A DNA stretch of 64,000 nt from Bipolaris cookei (lineage: Eukaryota > Ascomycota > Dothideomycetes > Pleosporales > Pleosporaceae): contig NRSV01000077.1 in assembly GCA_002286855.1 (NCBI GenBank), positions 1 through 64,000 on the forward strand, in the 5' to 3' direction. Position numbers and translations under genes: made by a program. Position 1 is the first letter of the stretch, and each line of letters starts with the position of its first letter. Below are positions 32,663 to 45,661 of the stretch, one piece after another. The notes beneath the pieces are model-generated. The model had not been told where the DNA came from and did no database searches. It was given only the letters and a program-made list of their open reading frames with translations.

Positions 32663-33047
32663 TGCCTAACTAACTACCAGGTAAACTATAGATACTAACA
32701 TGAACTCATCAGCAGCCTCGTGCAACCAACAGCAGACAGCGCTTTAGCTGCCGAAGATAGGACGTTGAACACTTGGAGAATCTCGTAGAGATGCCGACTC
32801 TGAGCCAGTCTGCCACCAGCAATACTAACCCACGAGCACTTGATGAGGAGCGATCGTAGATAGAGAAGAGGCGTGTTAAGGTAATGAATAAGGACTCTAG
32901 ATTAGATAATAAGCTATATAAAGAAGTGGGCAAAAGAAGACATATGGGCTAAGGAGACCAAGACGTAGCATAGGAAGTGTAAAGCTAGACTAGCGTTAGT
33001 AGCCCTTTCGGCTCGGCCGCCGGGCGTAAATAAATTGTGTGTGTATA

Positions 33048-33630
33048 CGATTGGTGGACGACACAGCGGATAGAGATACTGCAATGCACGCAGATAAGCA
33101 AAAGAAATATGTCATTCTACCTGGGTGGCAAAGCAGCGACAGACGATGCGAAATGGTCGCCCGACATGGACGCAGTGCGAGCGACGATACGATTCGCAAT
33201 AGCAACACGAAGACTTGATGCAAACTAAAAGCTAACTAGTTACTAGGTAAACTATAGATACTAACATGAACTCATCAGTAGCCTCGTGCAACCAACAGCA
33301 GACAGCGCTTCAGCCGCCGAAGATAGGACGTTGAACACTTGGAGAATCTCTTGGAGAATCTCTTGGAGAAGCCGACTCTAAGATAGTCTGCCACTAGCAA
33401 TACTAACCCACGAGCACATGATGAGGAATAATAGTAGATAGAGAAGAAGCGTGCTATGATAGCAAGTAAGGGCTCTGGCTTAGATAATAAGCTACATGAA
33501 GAAGCGAGCCAAAGAAGATAGATGCGCTAAGGAGACCGAGACGTACATAAGAACTGTAAAGTTAGATTAGTGTTAGTAGCCCTTTCGGCTCGGCCGCAGG
33601 GCGTAAATAAATAAACTGTGTGTATATACG
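33048..33630 (+). mobile_element. Second LINE 3' fragment, inserted directly behind the first
   Basis: Starts within the last ~55 codons of ORF2 (from about 33054) and runs through the 3' UTR to TAAATAAATAAACTGTGTGTA near 33625. TATACGAT follows the first LINE's tail at 33043 and recurs (TATATACGAT) after this copy, consistent with a short target duplication. Confidence 0.8.
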
Positions 33631-36600
33631 ATCGTCACTGCTAAGTAGTTACTCGTTGATGCAATGACCGAGCAGTCTCATAATCTCTCGAAAAGATGCT
33701 AACGTGAACATGACATGTCTGGTGTGATCACAATAGGCGATGCACTTATTTCTAGCGACGCATATTGGTAGTATACCATGATCTACATAACTTTTGCTAA
33801 AATGAATGCGCACCACTTGTTCTTCGTTTCTATGCGATTCCAGCCCATACACTCCACCGAAACCTATTATCTATATTCAACTTCACTGTGATCTCATGCT
33901 GTTTCTAGCACGTATGAAGATACACAGCTGTAACTTTTCCTGTTATAATTCACAGCGGACTAGAGAAACAATGTGTAAGAGCGTTTTGTCTTGTCGTTTT
34001 TTTGCTGTAAACAGGGTTTAGAGTTCTTTTTTTTTAAGCAATGTTGCGTACACATAGTGAGCACCTCAGCTAAAGCTCAAAGGCACCTTGTCTAAGCATG
34101 CTGTATTTTCTTTTTCAGACTGGATATAATATTGTGGCTGTTCCAACAGGTAAGTTTGTGACCCATAACTCTCGCTAGTAGCATATGCTTCTAACGTACA
34201 CGTGTTTGCACCTTCCGTACCAATGACCCGATCGCACCCTAGGAAAGACGTAAGGATATTGCACATCCGGTTCCACTGAGGCTACGACGTGTTCATAGGG
34301 CGGCGCTTGCTCCGGCATGGGCCCGACAGACCAGTCAAACCGGTTTGGGCGATGTCCTCCAGCTGGATTAAATCGACACAGCACAACGACTATGCACATA
34401 TCTAGAGACAAGTTTGAGGGAGTCTACAAAGGGATTGTAAGTGGTAGCTAGGTGTCGTTGGTGGTATCTAGAATGAGAAGCATATACTGCAACGCGAAGC
34501 AATTCCATCCGTTTGAAAGAGGTCGTTAGATACTATCTATATACAGGACTCCAAAACGCAATGTGTCAGTGGGTAACGACTATTGTAAATTAGGCACATG
34601 CGCAGGCTACGGGAGGCCTGTAGAACTTTGATGCTCACCTATACAGCTACTTGCAGTACACACCCTAGCCTAAACCTTTCTGCGCGATGGCGTACATATG
34701 TGTGCAAACCAAAATGATCCATGGATGCGATCAGACTGGCTGTGTCCAGAGTGGTATTTGTGGCGCAATTTGACGTGATTACCTGACGCGAATGACAACA
34801 GTTGACCGTAAGCTATGGTGCTTTTATGCGGCGTAATCATCCCGCTCTATGCACCTAGCGCGAGCCATCGTTCCACACAGCACACCCATCAGATAGCAAA
34901 GTAGCCCCGTAATAAGCTGAACGAGATAGTCGAGAATTATGGAGCTGTAAGTCTAAAGCATTAGGCAAAGGAGAAGTTCAATACGTATACTTCGGCGACA
35001 AGAGATAGTGAAATTAGTCGCCGCTAGATCAGTTAGAATCGCAACACGCTTCGCACACACTTTCCGTTAACCAAACACTATTCACCATGTCACAATGGCA
35101 CTCCGCCCGATTAGAGATTCTACTGAGCGAGATAAGCCGAACGACATTGTGCCCCGACATTCGCATCCGCATATCTATGAGTATTCTAGAATCGGGCTGC
35201 CATGAAAATATCATGCTCACACCCAGACTGGTTACGCCAAGGCAGTAATAAGCAGGTTGGAGGGTTCAACCTAAAACACTGTGCCGCAATCCTTCCTGCC
35301 GTGCTACAGTCACGTGACTACTATCATCGAGCGGGACCCATAGTGCTCACTGAGGACCAAGATAGCCAATCAGAGTACAATACGGTAACCAGTGAAGATT
35401 GCTCAGTGTGGAGCACTACAATGCTCAATAATGAGTAGGTCACACTCTCTGGTATATAGCAATAGGCATAGAGCCTTTGTGGCTAGATGTGTGCAACTTA
35501 CCTGACTATCTATTCATCCCACCTTGCTTCTCATCCACAAAGTTCAATCTATGAGTATTGACACCAGGAGTTCTATACCGTTCCCACTCAAGATCTTTAC
35601 TCTTAACTCTTCACTACATGCAATCTCACGTTCGTCTATACATCTTTACCATCATACCCCTTTGAGAGGAACTATCTGTAGAACGATAGATAGGAATGAT
35701 AATGCGCCGACATGTCCAGCCTAGGTTTGGCTAAACCATTGCAATGTTCAGTGAGTAGGGCACAGCGCACTAAGACAAGCTCTCCACTAATGGTGAGCAG
35801 CGTTGCAAAAGATCGGAACTGATTCAAGACCTATACACCTTTTACTTCTACGATCAAACGATCTATCTCGCTTCCCTTAGCTATCTGCTGGTATTGAGAA
35901 TTAGCACGGTGGAAATCCCTACTAAACGCTTGCCGGACCGGTCTGGTATATTTTCTCACGGTTCTCTGCATCTCAAGTATACTGCATGTGCCTGATTTCA
36001 TCTGTAACGTCATTGGGGGTTCAATTGGAATTCCCGATGGCTACAACGTGGAAACTGGCGTTAGCCCAACGAAAAGACGAACTGTAAAAGACACCCAGGG
36101 CAGGGATATAACATATTTCGACCCTAATGGACGACTCTTCAGCATAGAAGTCAGAAATAAACCTGAAGGGCCAAAACTAGGTCCGTCTGCATTGCGAAAG
36201 GACAAGTTGTATATGCTCAGCTGTGAGTGAAACCTCAATGAACAGCAAAGATGGCTGGACTACCAGGCCGTATATGGTCTTAACAATCTTGAATTAGAAC
36301 TAGCACGCACTACCGACACCAATTTGCCATGCAGAGTTATTGAGAAAAGCTTCCTCAAAGCTCACTGATGCGATGAGTATCCTTTCCCACACCAATATGG
36401 TCTCAAGATATATGATAAGGAGGACCACGCGGAGGGCAGATTGATTCTGCGCGCCTTGATACATCAAGACCGTTTCAGTGCTAAGCGACAGAATAAAGCT
36501 GTAGACCTGATGCAGCAATGAAGCATGGGTTGGAAACACAGTACGGAGTAAGAGTCAACGATATTATGGACCCTTTGGGAATAGTGTGTTTCACCTGCCC

Positions 36601-37147
36601 CTGCCGATTCATCTCGCTACCTTGCAACCTTTCCCAATCCAGCGTCCACCCAACCTCCTTTCTCTGTTAGATACACGGGCGCCCCTACTTGCGTACGCGC
36701 GACGCGTTTGCTTTCCAAAATTCCCTCCTTCCACCCATATTTTTCGGCTATGAGTATGACAATGAGTACGGAGTAGACACGTATCATTCCAGTACGTATT
36801 TCCTCTATTGTGTTTAACCACCAAGATGGCCTCTTTTTCTTGACATTGCGAACATTACGTAGACACCACAATATCTCACAAAAGAACGCAATACTAACTC
36901 AGCAAAAAGGCAGAATCATTCTTGATCATCAAGCCCATCGTCTCAGGACGATTTGAGAGCGTACGACGCGTTGCCACGGCTTTCAACGGAGTTACGACAT
37001 TGACTACTCGCTGATCGAATCCGTGGAATTAAGTTTTGGGGCCGGACACAGGCAAACCGCCTAGAGATTGCCACGATCGCAAAGCAGACAGCTATACGAC
37101 ATATTCTTAGTCTAAGTTCGCGAGGCTCTGCGTCCTAGCTTTTTAAG
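33631..37147. other. 3.5-kb stretch with no recognised gene
   Basis: Scanned for open frames and repeats. Frames at 34175-34411 (minus), 35202-35438, 35988-36230 (GRDITYFDPNGRLFSIEV...) and 36300-36539 (minus) are short and show no family pattern. 35988-36230 has protein-like composition and could be a gene remnant. No copy of the window's repeats was noticed here. Confidence 0.4.
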
Positions 37148-37768
37148 GTGGCAGATATGGCAGACGAACAACGACCAGTGTATAGGAGTTGTGTAGGAAG
37201 GGAACAGGATAAGCAGTCTATACCGCCTAGAACTAAGCCGGGAGCAGCTTCCAAATCAGCGAAGCTCATACAAGACCTATGTGAGGAGGATGGATCAGCC
37301 CTGAACCCAACCGGCTTATTCATTTCAGACATTTTAGGCCTGATAAAGTCCGAACGACATAAGAACTTTTTTCAGGCAGCAGGGCAGTTGTCTTTAAACA
37401 CGCCGAGAGTCATTGCTCACTCTAGGGTGCACCATCAGACCCCAACACCGTTACAACAGCCAGAAATGCCTTCTGATACGCATATGTCTGGATCACAGTC
37501 AGAACAAGAGGTTGTAGAGTCAAAAGCTCTTGAGCAAGTGTCCTTCTCAGAGCTCATTAGATTCTTACAATCTGTACCACAACAGAAGCCTCTTCAAACT
37601 GTTCATCCTACCGGCACTAGAGGTCGACCACCAAAAGTCACAAAGTTTAAGGGACGCAAGGGGCATACTCAGCCCACTAGGACTGGTAGCGGTAGTTGTG
37701 GGAATTGTCGAGAACCTGGCCATAATGCTCGGACATGTCGAAGTTTTAGAGAAGATACTGTGGTGTAG
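37148..37768 (+). CDS. Transposon-derived protein fragment with AT-hook and CCHC knuckle
   Basis: 206 codons. A disordered N-terminal part leads to an AT-hook-like TRGRPPK (~157-163) and a CCHC knuckle CGNCREPGHNARTC (~188-201), a combination common at the C-termini of fungal transposases. The frame runs straight into a ~180-bp terminal repeat also present at 48094-48270, which supports this being the 3' end of a mobile element. The catalytic part is absent. The class is undecided. Confidence 0.5.
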   Translation: MADMADEQRPVYRSCVGREQDKQSIPPRTKPGAASKSAKLIQDLCEEDGSALNPTGLFISDILGLIKSERHKNFFQAAGQLSLNTPRVIAHSRVHHQTPTPLQQPEMPSDTHMSGSQSEQEVVESKALEQVSFSELIRFLQSVPQQKPLQTVHPTGTRGRPPKVTKFKGRKGHTQPTRTGSGSCGNCREPGHNARTCRSFREDTVV

Positions 37769-37935
37769 TATCACGTGACTAGCTCGTAGTATTCATCGCG
37801 ATTTCCTTTCGTACGTAGACAGGCACCTTCTTTAATCAATCCTTCACAACGAATATCTATTAGCTTATTCTATTTACTCGATTGTGGGTCGCCCCTCTGA
37901 TCTTTTGAGCTCGATCACGTATCGTGCCACAATAG
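37757..37935. repeat. Terminal repeat of an unclassified element (copy 1), bounds the right arm
   Basis: Begins GTGGTGTAGTATCACGTGAC, ends ATCACGTATCGTGCCACAATA, and matches 48094-48270. The right arm of the inverted duplication begins at the next bases. Confidence 0.7.
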
Positions 37936-38332
37936 TCTCAGCGCAGGCGCAGACGGTCGTTCAGGGGCAGGTAGATAGTATTTTAAAGAAATATATCACT
38001 GAGAGATTGTAGTTTTCCTGCGCGGCGGGATGTTCTATGAGCGTGGAACGAGTCTGCCCTAGCTGCTGTCCATTACTAGAGCTAATAATAGTACAGCAAA
38101 AGTATCGGAAGCTTGGCTGACTTGACCACTGACGAAGTATTCATTGTCAGCATCATGAACAACTTGATGGCCATAAGCTCTACAAAAGAGCATGTGTGGC
38201 TACCCACTATACGCAATATTTAAACCCCCAATACACTTACTCAACAATTTAACAAAATTCAACGACAACACTTCACGATATCCAACACTGACTCTAATCT
38301 TCGTATACAAAAGGCTGCGCTCTAAAAGGAAA

Positions 38333-39329
38333 ATGGCATTTTCCATCAGCGGGAGGGACTGCATGGTACTTTCCTCCGAAAATTTCGCACAACATCTTCG
38401 ATTTTCAACGCCTCTGATAACATGAATGATCTAGATTTCAGAATGGATCCTATTGTGGCTGGCCTACATGTTCGTCATTGCACGCATCTACACACGATTT
38501 TTCCAACTTCGCCAGCGACTCGACTGTTCCGACTACCTGTTGATCTTGTCGGCTCTTGATGCCTTAGGGTTAATTATTTGCGATACACTCACATTCCAGA
38601 TGGGAGTTATGGACGACTACCAGTCATCAGAGAGGCTTTCCAAGGTGGGTACAGAATGCCCCAAAATGTCGGGCATGTATCCTTAACCTGAATACTCTTC
38701 TAGATCTCGTTTGCTTCCAACTACTTCTATGACTTTGGACTGGGCCTCCCCAAGCTTAGTATGCTGGCCTTCTACTGGACTTATCTTAGTCACAAACGTA
38801 AGCCCAAATTGCGTAGACTGCTTTTGGTAACAACCGCCTTCGTCGTCATCTGCTACCTTGCGACGCTCTTCGATGATACTTTCTTCTGCGGCCGCAACGT
38901 CTCAGTACAGTGGTCCCAAGAGAAGGGAGCGTGCTCTGTTTTTTATGCTCGTGAGCCTTTTATTCTCAATTTTGCTCTCGGATTAGCCTGCTACCTGGCA
39001 ATCTACTCCTTTCCGGTAGTTCTACTATTCGATGGTTTACTCGAAGCATCCAACAGCATAAAATTTACACTTGCCCTTGGGCTATTACCTATAGGCACTG
39101 GGGTAATACGCTTCATATGTCTAAATGTTGAAACTGGCCAGGAGAACCTTGTTTGTACGTATCCGGACTTGTGCACCCTGACGGATACGGGAAGCAACTA
39201 AGCTAATGTACCTCTTTTGTAGATGTCCTCAGCATGTTAGAGCTAGCCTTAGCCATCATCGTTGCCTGCCTCCCTGGGCTAAGGCCGCTGTTGGTAGCTT
39301 TCCAAAGCAGCAACAAAGGCCGCTCATAG
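38333..39329 (+). CDS. Fungal rhodopsin-like 7TM protein (right-arm copy), four exons
   Basis: Proposed join(38333..38365,38435..38644,38704..39154,39223..39329), 266 aa, the same exon lengths (33, 210, 451, 107) as the left-arm copy. The introns (69, 59, 68 nt) start GTACTT, GTGGGT and GTACGT. All seven membrane helices and the SMLELALAIIVACLPGLRPLL end are conserved. Differences from the left copy are scattered and mostly conservative (for example FVIARIYTRF against FIIARIYTRF). Likely plasma membrane, with an unknown ligand. Exon 1 is short and the least certain part. Confidence 0.8.
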
Positions 39330-40340
39330 TTTGCAACCCATTGCTGTGCGCTTACTAGCCCGGCCTAGTTCTTCGATACGCATACGGTCTTACAATATCT
39401 CATACAGTTTTAGACATTGCAACAATATGGTTCGTGCTTTATACGCTTTTCTAGTGCGCTGATCCATGTCGAGCTAGAATATAATAACAAATATTATTAA
39501 GGCATTAGATCCAGTGGCCTCCAGTATCATTCATATATTCAGAGCTGCGCATCCTTTTAGCACCGCTTGAACCTCATGATAAAGATCTAAAACCCCCTCA
39601 TAAACACTCACCTTGGTTATTGAAAACACCTTTTCATTTAATCACATTTAAGTCCGACACTTCTATCCCACTTCTGAGGAATACTAGTTGAATTGCAGAT
39701 CTATCGCCTTCGCTTCGGACAATAAGTCCACTGCGATATATTTGTCGTTAGTTCTATGAGTGATATCTCCCTCTTGATTAAAGAGCAGAGCCACAAATTT
39801 CTTTTTTTAACTTGAGGAAGCTGTGTGCAGTGTTGTGGAGCCAATGTTAATCTTAATCAAAGTATCCGGGTCATTGTAACGCAAAAACCTCACGGCTATA
39901 TCTAGAAGCTAGGTGGATTACCATCACGTCAGGACAGTGTCTAGCGTAGATGCTTACCTCTAACTCGAGGATGATCTATCTCTTATGCTTACTGGGACGT
40001 CGAAAAACGGTTAGAGTTTCCTTCAGCAGGGATCGATACTTTCTTCTCAAGCAGAATCCTGTTCACATCCAAACGATATCTTTTGGACATGAAATGAAGC
40101 GCAACGTCCAGCCGTGCACTGTATCAGCGTTTGCTCCCCTATTTAGCTCATACCTCCAAAAATATTGCCTGGAAAGGGCCATATATACGTTTCCATGCAG
40201 CTCACTAGGAAGTAAATGTGCCAATCTGGCACAGTTCTTGATATAGCTAATTCCTTGCGTAGAGCTGACGGATTCATCAATGCAGGAGTGAAGTCGCAAT
40301 CGCTCATGGTTGTCGTTATCATACGATGCAAGACCTTAAT
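39330..40340 (-). pseudogene. Decayed ankyrin remnants (right-arm copy)
   Basis: Mirror of 17501-18523. A minus-strand frame near 40063-40299 reads LNRGANADTVHGWTLRFIS, a worn ankyrin unit. Further pieces lie near 39570-39830. No intact gene. Confidence 0.5.
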
Positions 40341-41560
40341 TCTGCTACAAACTGGTAAATCGCACGCTATGAATGATGCTCATGCTTAATAAAACGGCTG
40401 TAATTTTAGCCAATCCCACTTCTATGAAGTTGTGCGTTAAGAGTATGACAGACCTTAGTAATGGCTCGCACGTGCGTTCCTGATCTCTTCATAGTGAACA
40501 GTACCACAGCGTTGAAAATCTAATGGAGGCCCTTCGGGTGTTCATACTGACGGATTGGGTCGACTATGGCATGACTCTGATGTAATGCTTGGATAGTGAA
40601 TTTGGAATATCTACTTACCGTTAGATGAGCATTCGCTGGCGTTTCTGTTATAGGCCTAAGGATTAGGCAAAAGAGAAGTTAAATAGAGGCTTTAACTGTC
40701 TCTGGAACACTCGAGACTTCCACATTGCGACAAGCCATGCTTTCATGACCACATCTGAAGATGACGGCGGCCTTAGAGGTCTGTTCAGCCTAACTATTGT
40801 AAAGGACATAACGCTCGCCCAAGCACTTGAGATCAAGAATTGCTTATTCAGTTTGATAGTTTGGCGTTAGGTATCCTAAATGCAAAGAGCGAAAAGTTGA
40901 TTCGGATCGTAAAGTCACAAGGGCGGTCTTGAGGGTTTCAACAGGACTGGCTCGGACGACAGGCTCTGGAAGAGGGAAGACAAAGACTCTTGACAAATCG
41001 AAAAAAAACTATGAGACCTTCAAAATCGCGAGAATTTTTCTAGCTTCGTTGCTCTTCCCAAGTAGAAGTGCATTTTTAGCCAAAATCATGGGCGACAACC
41101 TACGAATTACCCCTCGAGTTCATAGATATGCCAGCACGTGGGTGGAGACCGAAGCGTGCTGTGATTGCCAACATCCTAAGGCCTTGTGAGGTTAGCAAGG
41201 ATAGTGGCCGGAGTATCGGTTTCGGCTGTGTCAGTGCATGGAGAGGACAGGCGATGGGTGCGAGCGACAGGTGAAGAAATGACCAAGAGGGGATAAAAAG
41301 CAGGGCTGGGTGAGCCAGCGCGTAGGCCAGAGCCAAAGCGCGCCATGATTACCGTATGAGAATGAATTGCAATGAGCTTTCGGTCGAAGTTTGAATAACA
41401 GGTGTAGCGGGAAGCGTGCGACGATGTCGACGATGTCGGTAGTAACGAGTAGGCGTGTTCATCTAGTCTTCGTATACTTATTCGCTATCTACGCACGCAT
41501 ACATAAGCATAACAATGATGTGAAGAAATATGAAAGTCAGTCGATATCTCAGCTTCCCAC

Positions 41561-43167
41561 CTAACGTATAGGTCCCATGACCCTCGCTAACTCTAACATG
41601 AGACGGAAGAGATAGATTGTAAAGTCTTCCTTTTTCAAAGTCTTTCCATGCCAGTCACGGCCTGCCTCGGCAATCTCTTCTGCCCTCTTCTTTCCATCCT
41701 CATGAGTCGTCATGTATCGCATAATCTCTGGCAGCTCTTTTATAGACAGGCTAACAGGAATAAAATGCGCCCACGGCACGAGATGCTCGTCATGCCATTC
41801 ACGAAAAAACAGTTTGCTTGAGAACAACACTTCGTGATTGCAATAGAGTATAGAACCATCCACTGAAAGAGTTGCCGTCAGTATCAAACACAAACTAAGC
41901 ACAGAACTGCTAGCTTTGGGCTTCTCTTTCGCTGACTATAAAGAACTAGGTCTACCCTTCGCAATCCAAGATATCGCATTGGATAACGTCAGTAAAGTTG
42001 ACGTTAAATAGGCTGCCATGTTCTTCAATAGCTTGGTAGCTGACCCAGTGTCTAGGTTTGAATTCCTGGAGATACATGTGGTTAGTCTTGTTCAAGTTTT
42101 GCACCGACTCGACAAAGCGTTTGCGATGAGAATGCCGCCAGGTACCGTTCCAGTTGTAGCTACCAGTGGTACTCCCTGCCCAATAAAGCTGCCTGGCTTT
42201 CTGGTCCCATAGAGGGTCCTTCCTGTCATCATATCCTCCTTGATCCATCTTGCCAGTGTACCAGGGACTAGGGTACATGACGTCTCCAAAAGAAGTAGGA
42301 ACGGCTTGAGACAAGATGGGAAGGTGAGTATTGGTAAGGATTGCTGTCATTGGAGAGGAGAAAAAACCATGCATCAGGGCGAATTCAGGATGCAAGCAGA
42401 CATCCTTTTCTTTATAATAATCCCCAACCAACGGCAACCTGAACTCGTAGTTATGTGTTATAGATGTTCTAGTTAGGCGAAACTTACGCGCAATGGCCAA
42501 TTGTGCGATTCCATATTGATGAGTGACTCGCTTCAATAAAACAAGGCTCTGACATATCCCTAGTATCAAGTATCTGGAGTGTCGGGATAATCCAGGGTCC
42601 ATTCAACCAGTTTATAAGCAACTCAACATCAGGGATATCCAGAGACACTTCGTTTAAGAGATGTCCAGGATCTTTGGCAAGCCAGTGGCGTTCTTGCATA
42701 TAGTACTGTCCATTTCGAAATCCGCATTTTCGTGGGGCAAGATGTTCTAAACTCGACGCATAATCAATGTTCTTGTGAAGGCATTGGGAATTAACTCTCC
42801 AAAGCTGACTCAGGCCCTTATTAATCATATAGGAATCATCAATTAATGCCCAGTGCTCTGGTTTTGCATAAAAGAACTATTCATTAAAACCAGGAGGTGG
42901 ATCGCGTGAGTATCGTCTGCGGTACTCAATCTTAGCAGACGTGAATGTTTGAGACTGACGGCTGACGAGAGGCTTAAATTCCTGTCGAGCTTTACGAATG
43001 CGTATCTCGATGAGGTGATCTAGATTCTGGTCAATTCGCCTAGTCCAAGCTACAACAGGAAAGACAACTGTCTAATTGCCTAGTGCAGGTTGTATAAACA
43101 GTACAGCAGGCCACAGAGCGAACGCAACTATCAGGAGGCAGATTTTGTTATTCGATAAGAATTTCAT
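41561..43167 (-). pseudogene. GT90 (CAP10-type) pseudogene, right-arm copy
   Basis: Same layout as 14662-16266. The middle part is better preserved: 42484-42828 is open across two sites that are stops in the left copy, and 41952-42602 is open across the third, after its intron. It is broken by TAG where the left copy has NKW (the family Trp), by a stop in GN-TVVF, and by a stop plus frameshift after CDILDCEG near 41952. The C-terminal part 41561-41902 is open. Breaks differ between arms, so the two copies decayed separately. Confidence 0.85.
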
Positions 43168-43688
43168 GATTTGTTGGAAGGTAATTAGTAAAAGTGGCAA
43201 GACATGCGAATGATAGCGTCATAGGATCCATTGTAGCTGCGGTAACAAAGCATAACTAGGCAGGTACACTTGAATGACGGGATGGGGACTGGTAATATAT
43301 TGGCTGCTGATGGCGAGGAGTCGAGCGCGCTGCGTAAGCGATAAGCAAAGCGAAGGAATCTATGGTAACAGAGCTGTATCTAAAACTATGTCCAAGGGTT
43401 ACTAATCTTTACAAGATAGTCAACCGTTTGAGAGATGTGCCTTGGAATTCTGTGCCGCAGCCTACCACAGATGAGTAATTGCCTTACAGAGTTAATAGTC
43501 TGGTAGAACATTAGAATATTGTGCCTAGAAAAGATGTTTAGATAAATCTATAATTATAGTTGATTGGTTACGCACAGGCGGGTTGAATTCGTAGCCGAAA
43601 ACTGCTCTATGTTGACATCTAGAGTTACCTTTGATGGTTAATGAAATTGTGCTACAGTAGCCGTTGGGCCCGAGTAACGGAGTTAGCC

Positions 43689-45661
43689 TTAAGTCCTACA
43701 TTTAAATATTGGCGTACGATCAGTGCGAACATGAGTGACACTATCCACAGCATCCGTGCTTCCTGTGATAAACTGTGCACCACATTTCCACAGAAGTTGA
43801 GCGGGTTGGGTGATAAGGACAAAGTCTTGAAGAGGAGGAAGATACTCAAGGCAAGGCAAGCAAACAGAGTCACTACCAATGTTCCCAATACACTGACAGA
43901 GCTCAGAAACCCAACCTCCATGTGCAAGCCTGATGGCCGCGAACCTATCTACCAGGTCGCACTTGTTCAAACGCACTAACTGAAGGGCGGGCCCAAAAGT
44001 TCTTTTCAACGTTTCTTTGGTCAGCGCGCCAACCGCAGCAAATCGGTTCTTGGGACCCAAAGCGCCATACGCCTGTACCACCAAGTACGACCGTGGTATG
44101 TGCTTCTTAGATCGACTAATATCAGTACAACACCTGAAATCAGATAGGGTGCTTTTATGGCATACCGATATGCTACTAGTCTCCTTCACAAGATACCCAT
44201 GCAATGCTCCGTTATGAAACACAACACCGACGGAAATCGTGAGCCTCTGCAAAACTAATGCAGGGTTAGCATTCGTATAACAAACTTGCTGCTCCTACAC
44301 AACGCACCTCGTATACGACTTATTAGAAACTGTACTTGTCTTTTCTTGCCAGAGAAGAGACAAAGCGCCACTCCTGCCGCTTGCGCCTTCAACCAGTGTA
44401 CCCATGCCTCCTCTATTCCCACCGTCTCCGCAAGCGCTAGTTCCGAGCATTTCTTCTCATAGTTTAGGGTCTTTCTATATTTCAGGAAATCGCGTAATCT
44501 TGCCTTTGGCCCAAACTGCTCTACAACTATATATTGTAACTCTGTGGGAAGTCGAGAAAAACGCGCTATCAGGCTCTTAGGATCATCCAACTTGGCTCGT
44601 TGGCTACTAAGACCACATGCAGTGTTCTTTACTTCGCAATGGGGTGCCATGTGAAAAGCTTTACAACCTTTTCTGCTCCTCGAATTGATACTCTCTTCTT
44701 TTCTGAGAAGACAACTGATAATTTTCACATCGCTGCTGGCAATTGCGTCGTGAAGTGCTGTGTGGCTTTTGTTATCTTTCGTATTTATACTTGCGCCCTT
44801 ATCAACTAGAGAGTCGACGATATCCACGTCACCGCGAGCTGCTGCTACATGAAGTGCAGTCAATCCCGAGACATTTTTCGCATTCATACATGCCCCCTTC
44901 TTAGATAGCACGCCAAATATGAACCGCCTTCTATTGGCGGCTTCGTGAAGGGGAGTATCGCCTGAGATGTTTTGTGCATTGATGTGGGCTCCTTTGTTAA
45001 CAAGCAGGACAATAGCCTTCCTTTGGCCTTGAGCAGCTGCTATATGGAGTGGAGTTCGGCCAAGATTATCATTTGCATGAATGTATGCCCTGTTGTCCAA
45101 AAGATAACCAATAATTTTTACGTGGCCGCGAGCAGCTGCATAGTGTAGCGCAGTACGACATCTTCCGTCCGTTGCATCAACATTCATTCCTCTATAGCAA
45201 AGACAACGAACTGAGATGATACTGCCACTAGCAGCTGCCTTGTGAAGTGCGGTGCAGCCACGATTATCCTTCACGTCCATATCGGCCCCCTTACCAAGAA
45301 GCAAGTTCAATGCTCTGTTCTTGCCACTGGCAGCTGCTTCATGGAGTGGAGTCCAACCAGAGTCGTCTTTTGCATTGATTTCTGCTCCTTTATTCAAAAG
45401 ACGCCTGATGGTTGTGATGTGGCCACAAGAAGCGGCTTCGTGAAGCGCGGTACGGTTATTAAGATCTTTAAGGTCGGCCCTGAAGCCATTAGAGAGAAGT
45501 GAAACTACTGCTCTGCCATGGCCCCAGAGACATGCTATTTGCACAAGTGATTGCCCGTCTACAGTAGCTTCAGGGGTGATAAGCTCTCTGTTGATCATTT
45601 GCTGTATCTTATCCATATCGCCCCTAGCCACAGCTGAGCTGAGAGTAGAACTAGTTTGCAT
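43689..45661 (-). CDS. Ankyrin/F-box-like protein with unknown C-terminal domain (right-arm copy), two exons
   Basis: Proposed complement(join(43689..44254,44308..45661)), 639 aa. The 53-nt intron has GTGCGT, a better branch (GCTAACC) and TTAG, in the same phase as the left copy. About nine ankyrin repeats, the F-box-like SRLPTELQYIVVEQF and the same ~190-residue C-terminal domain are present. Versus the left copy I count about 80 differences in the 451 exon-1 residues, but only about four in the last ~130 residues, where nearly all nucleotide changes fall on third codon positions. This supports the exon-2 frame being a real protein under constraint. Confidence 0.72.

Larger units (their letters stand above)
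28425..33047 (+). mobile_element. Tad-like LINE with RT region missing and MITE inserted
   Basis: GC-rich block with ORF1 (gag-like), ORF2 endonuclease, an anomalous junction, then ORF2 RNase H/zinc-knuckle end, 3' UTR and a TAAATAAATTG(TG)n tail. The 5' boundary is uncertain (between 28425 and 28538). Related 3' fragments lie at 7316-7891 and 33048-33630. Confidence 0.9.

Noticed and set aside
43641..43979. Plus-strand 112-aa ORF opposite exon 2 of the right-arm ankyrin gene
   Set aside because: The same strand and frame is interrupted in the left arm, and the substitution pattern supports the minus-strand frame.
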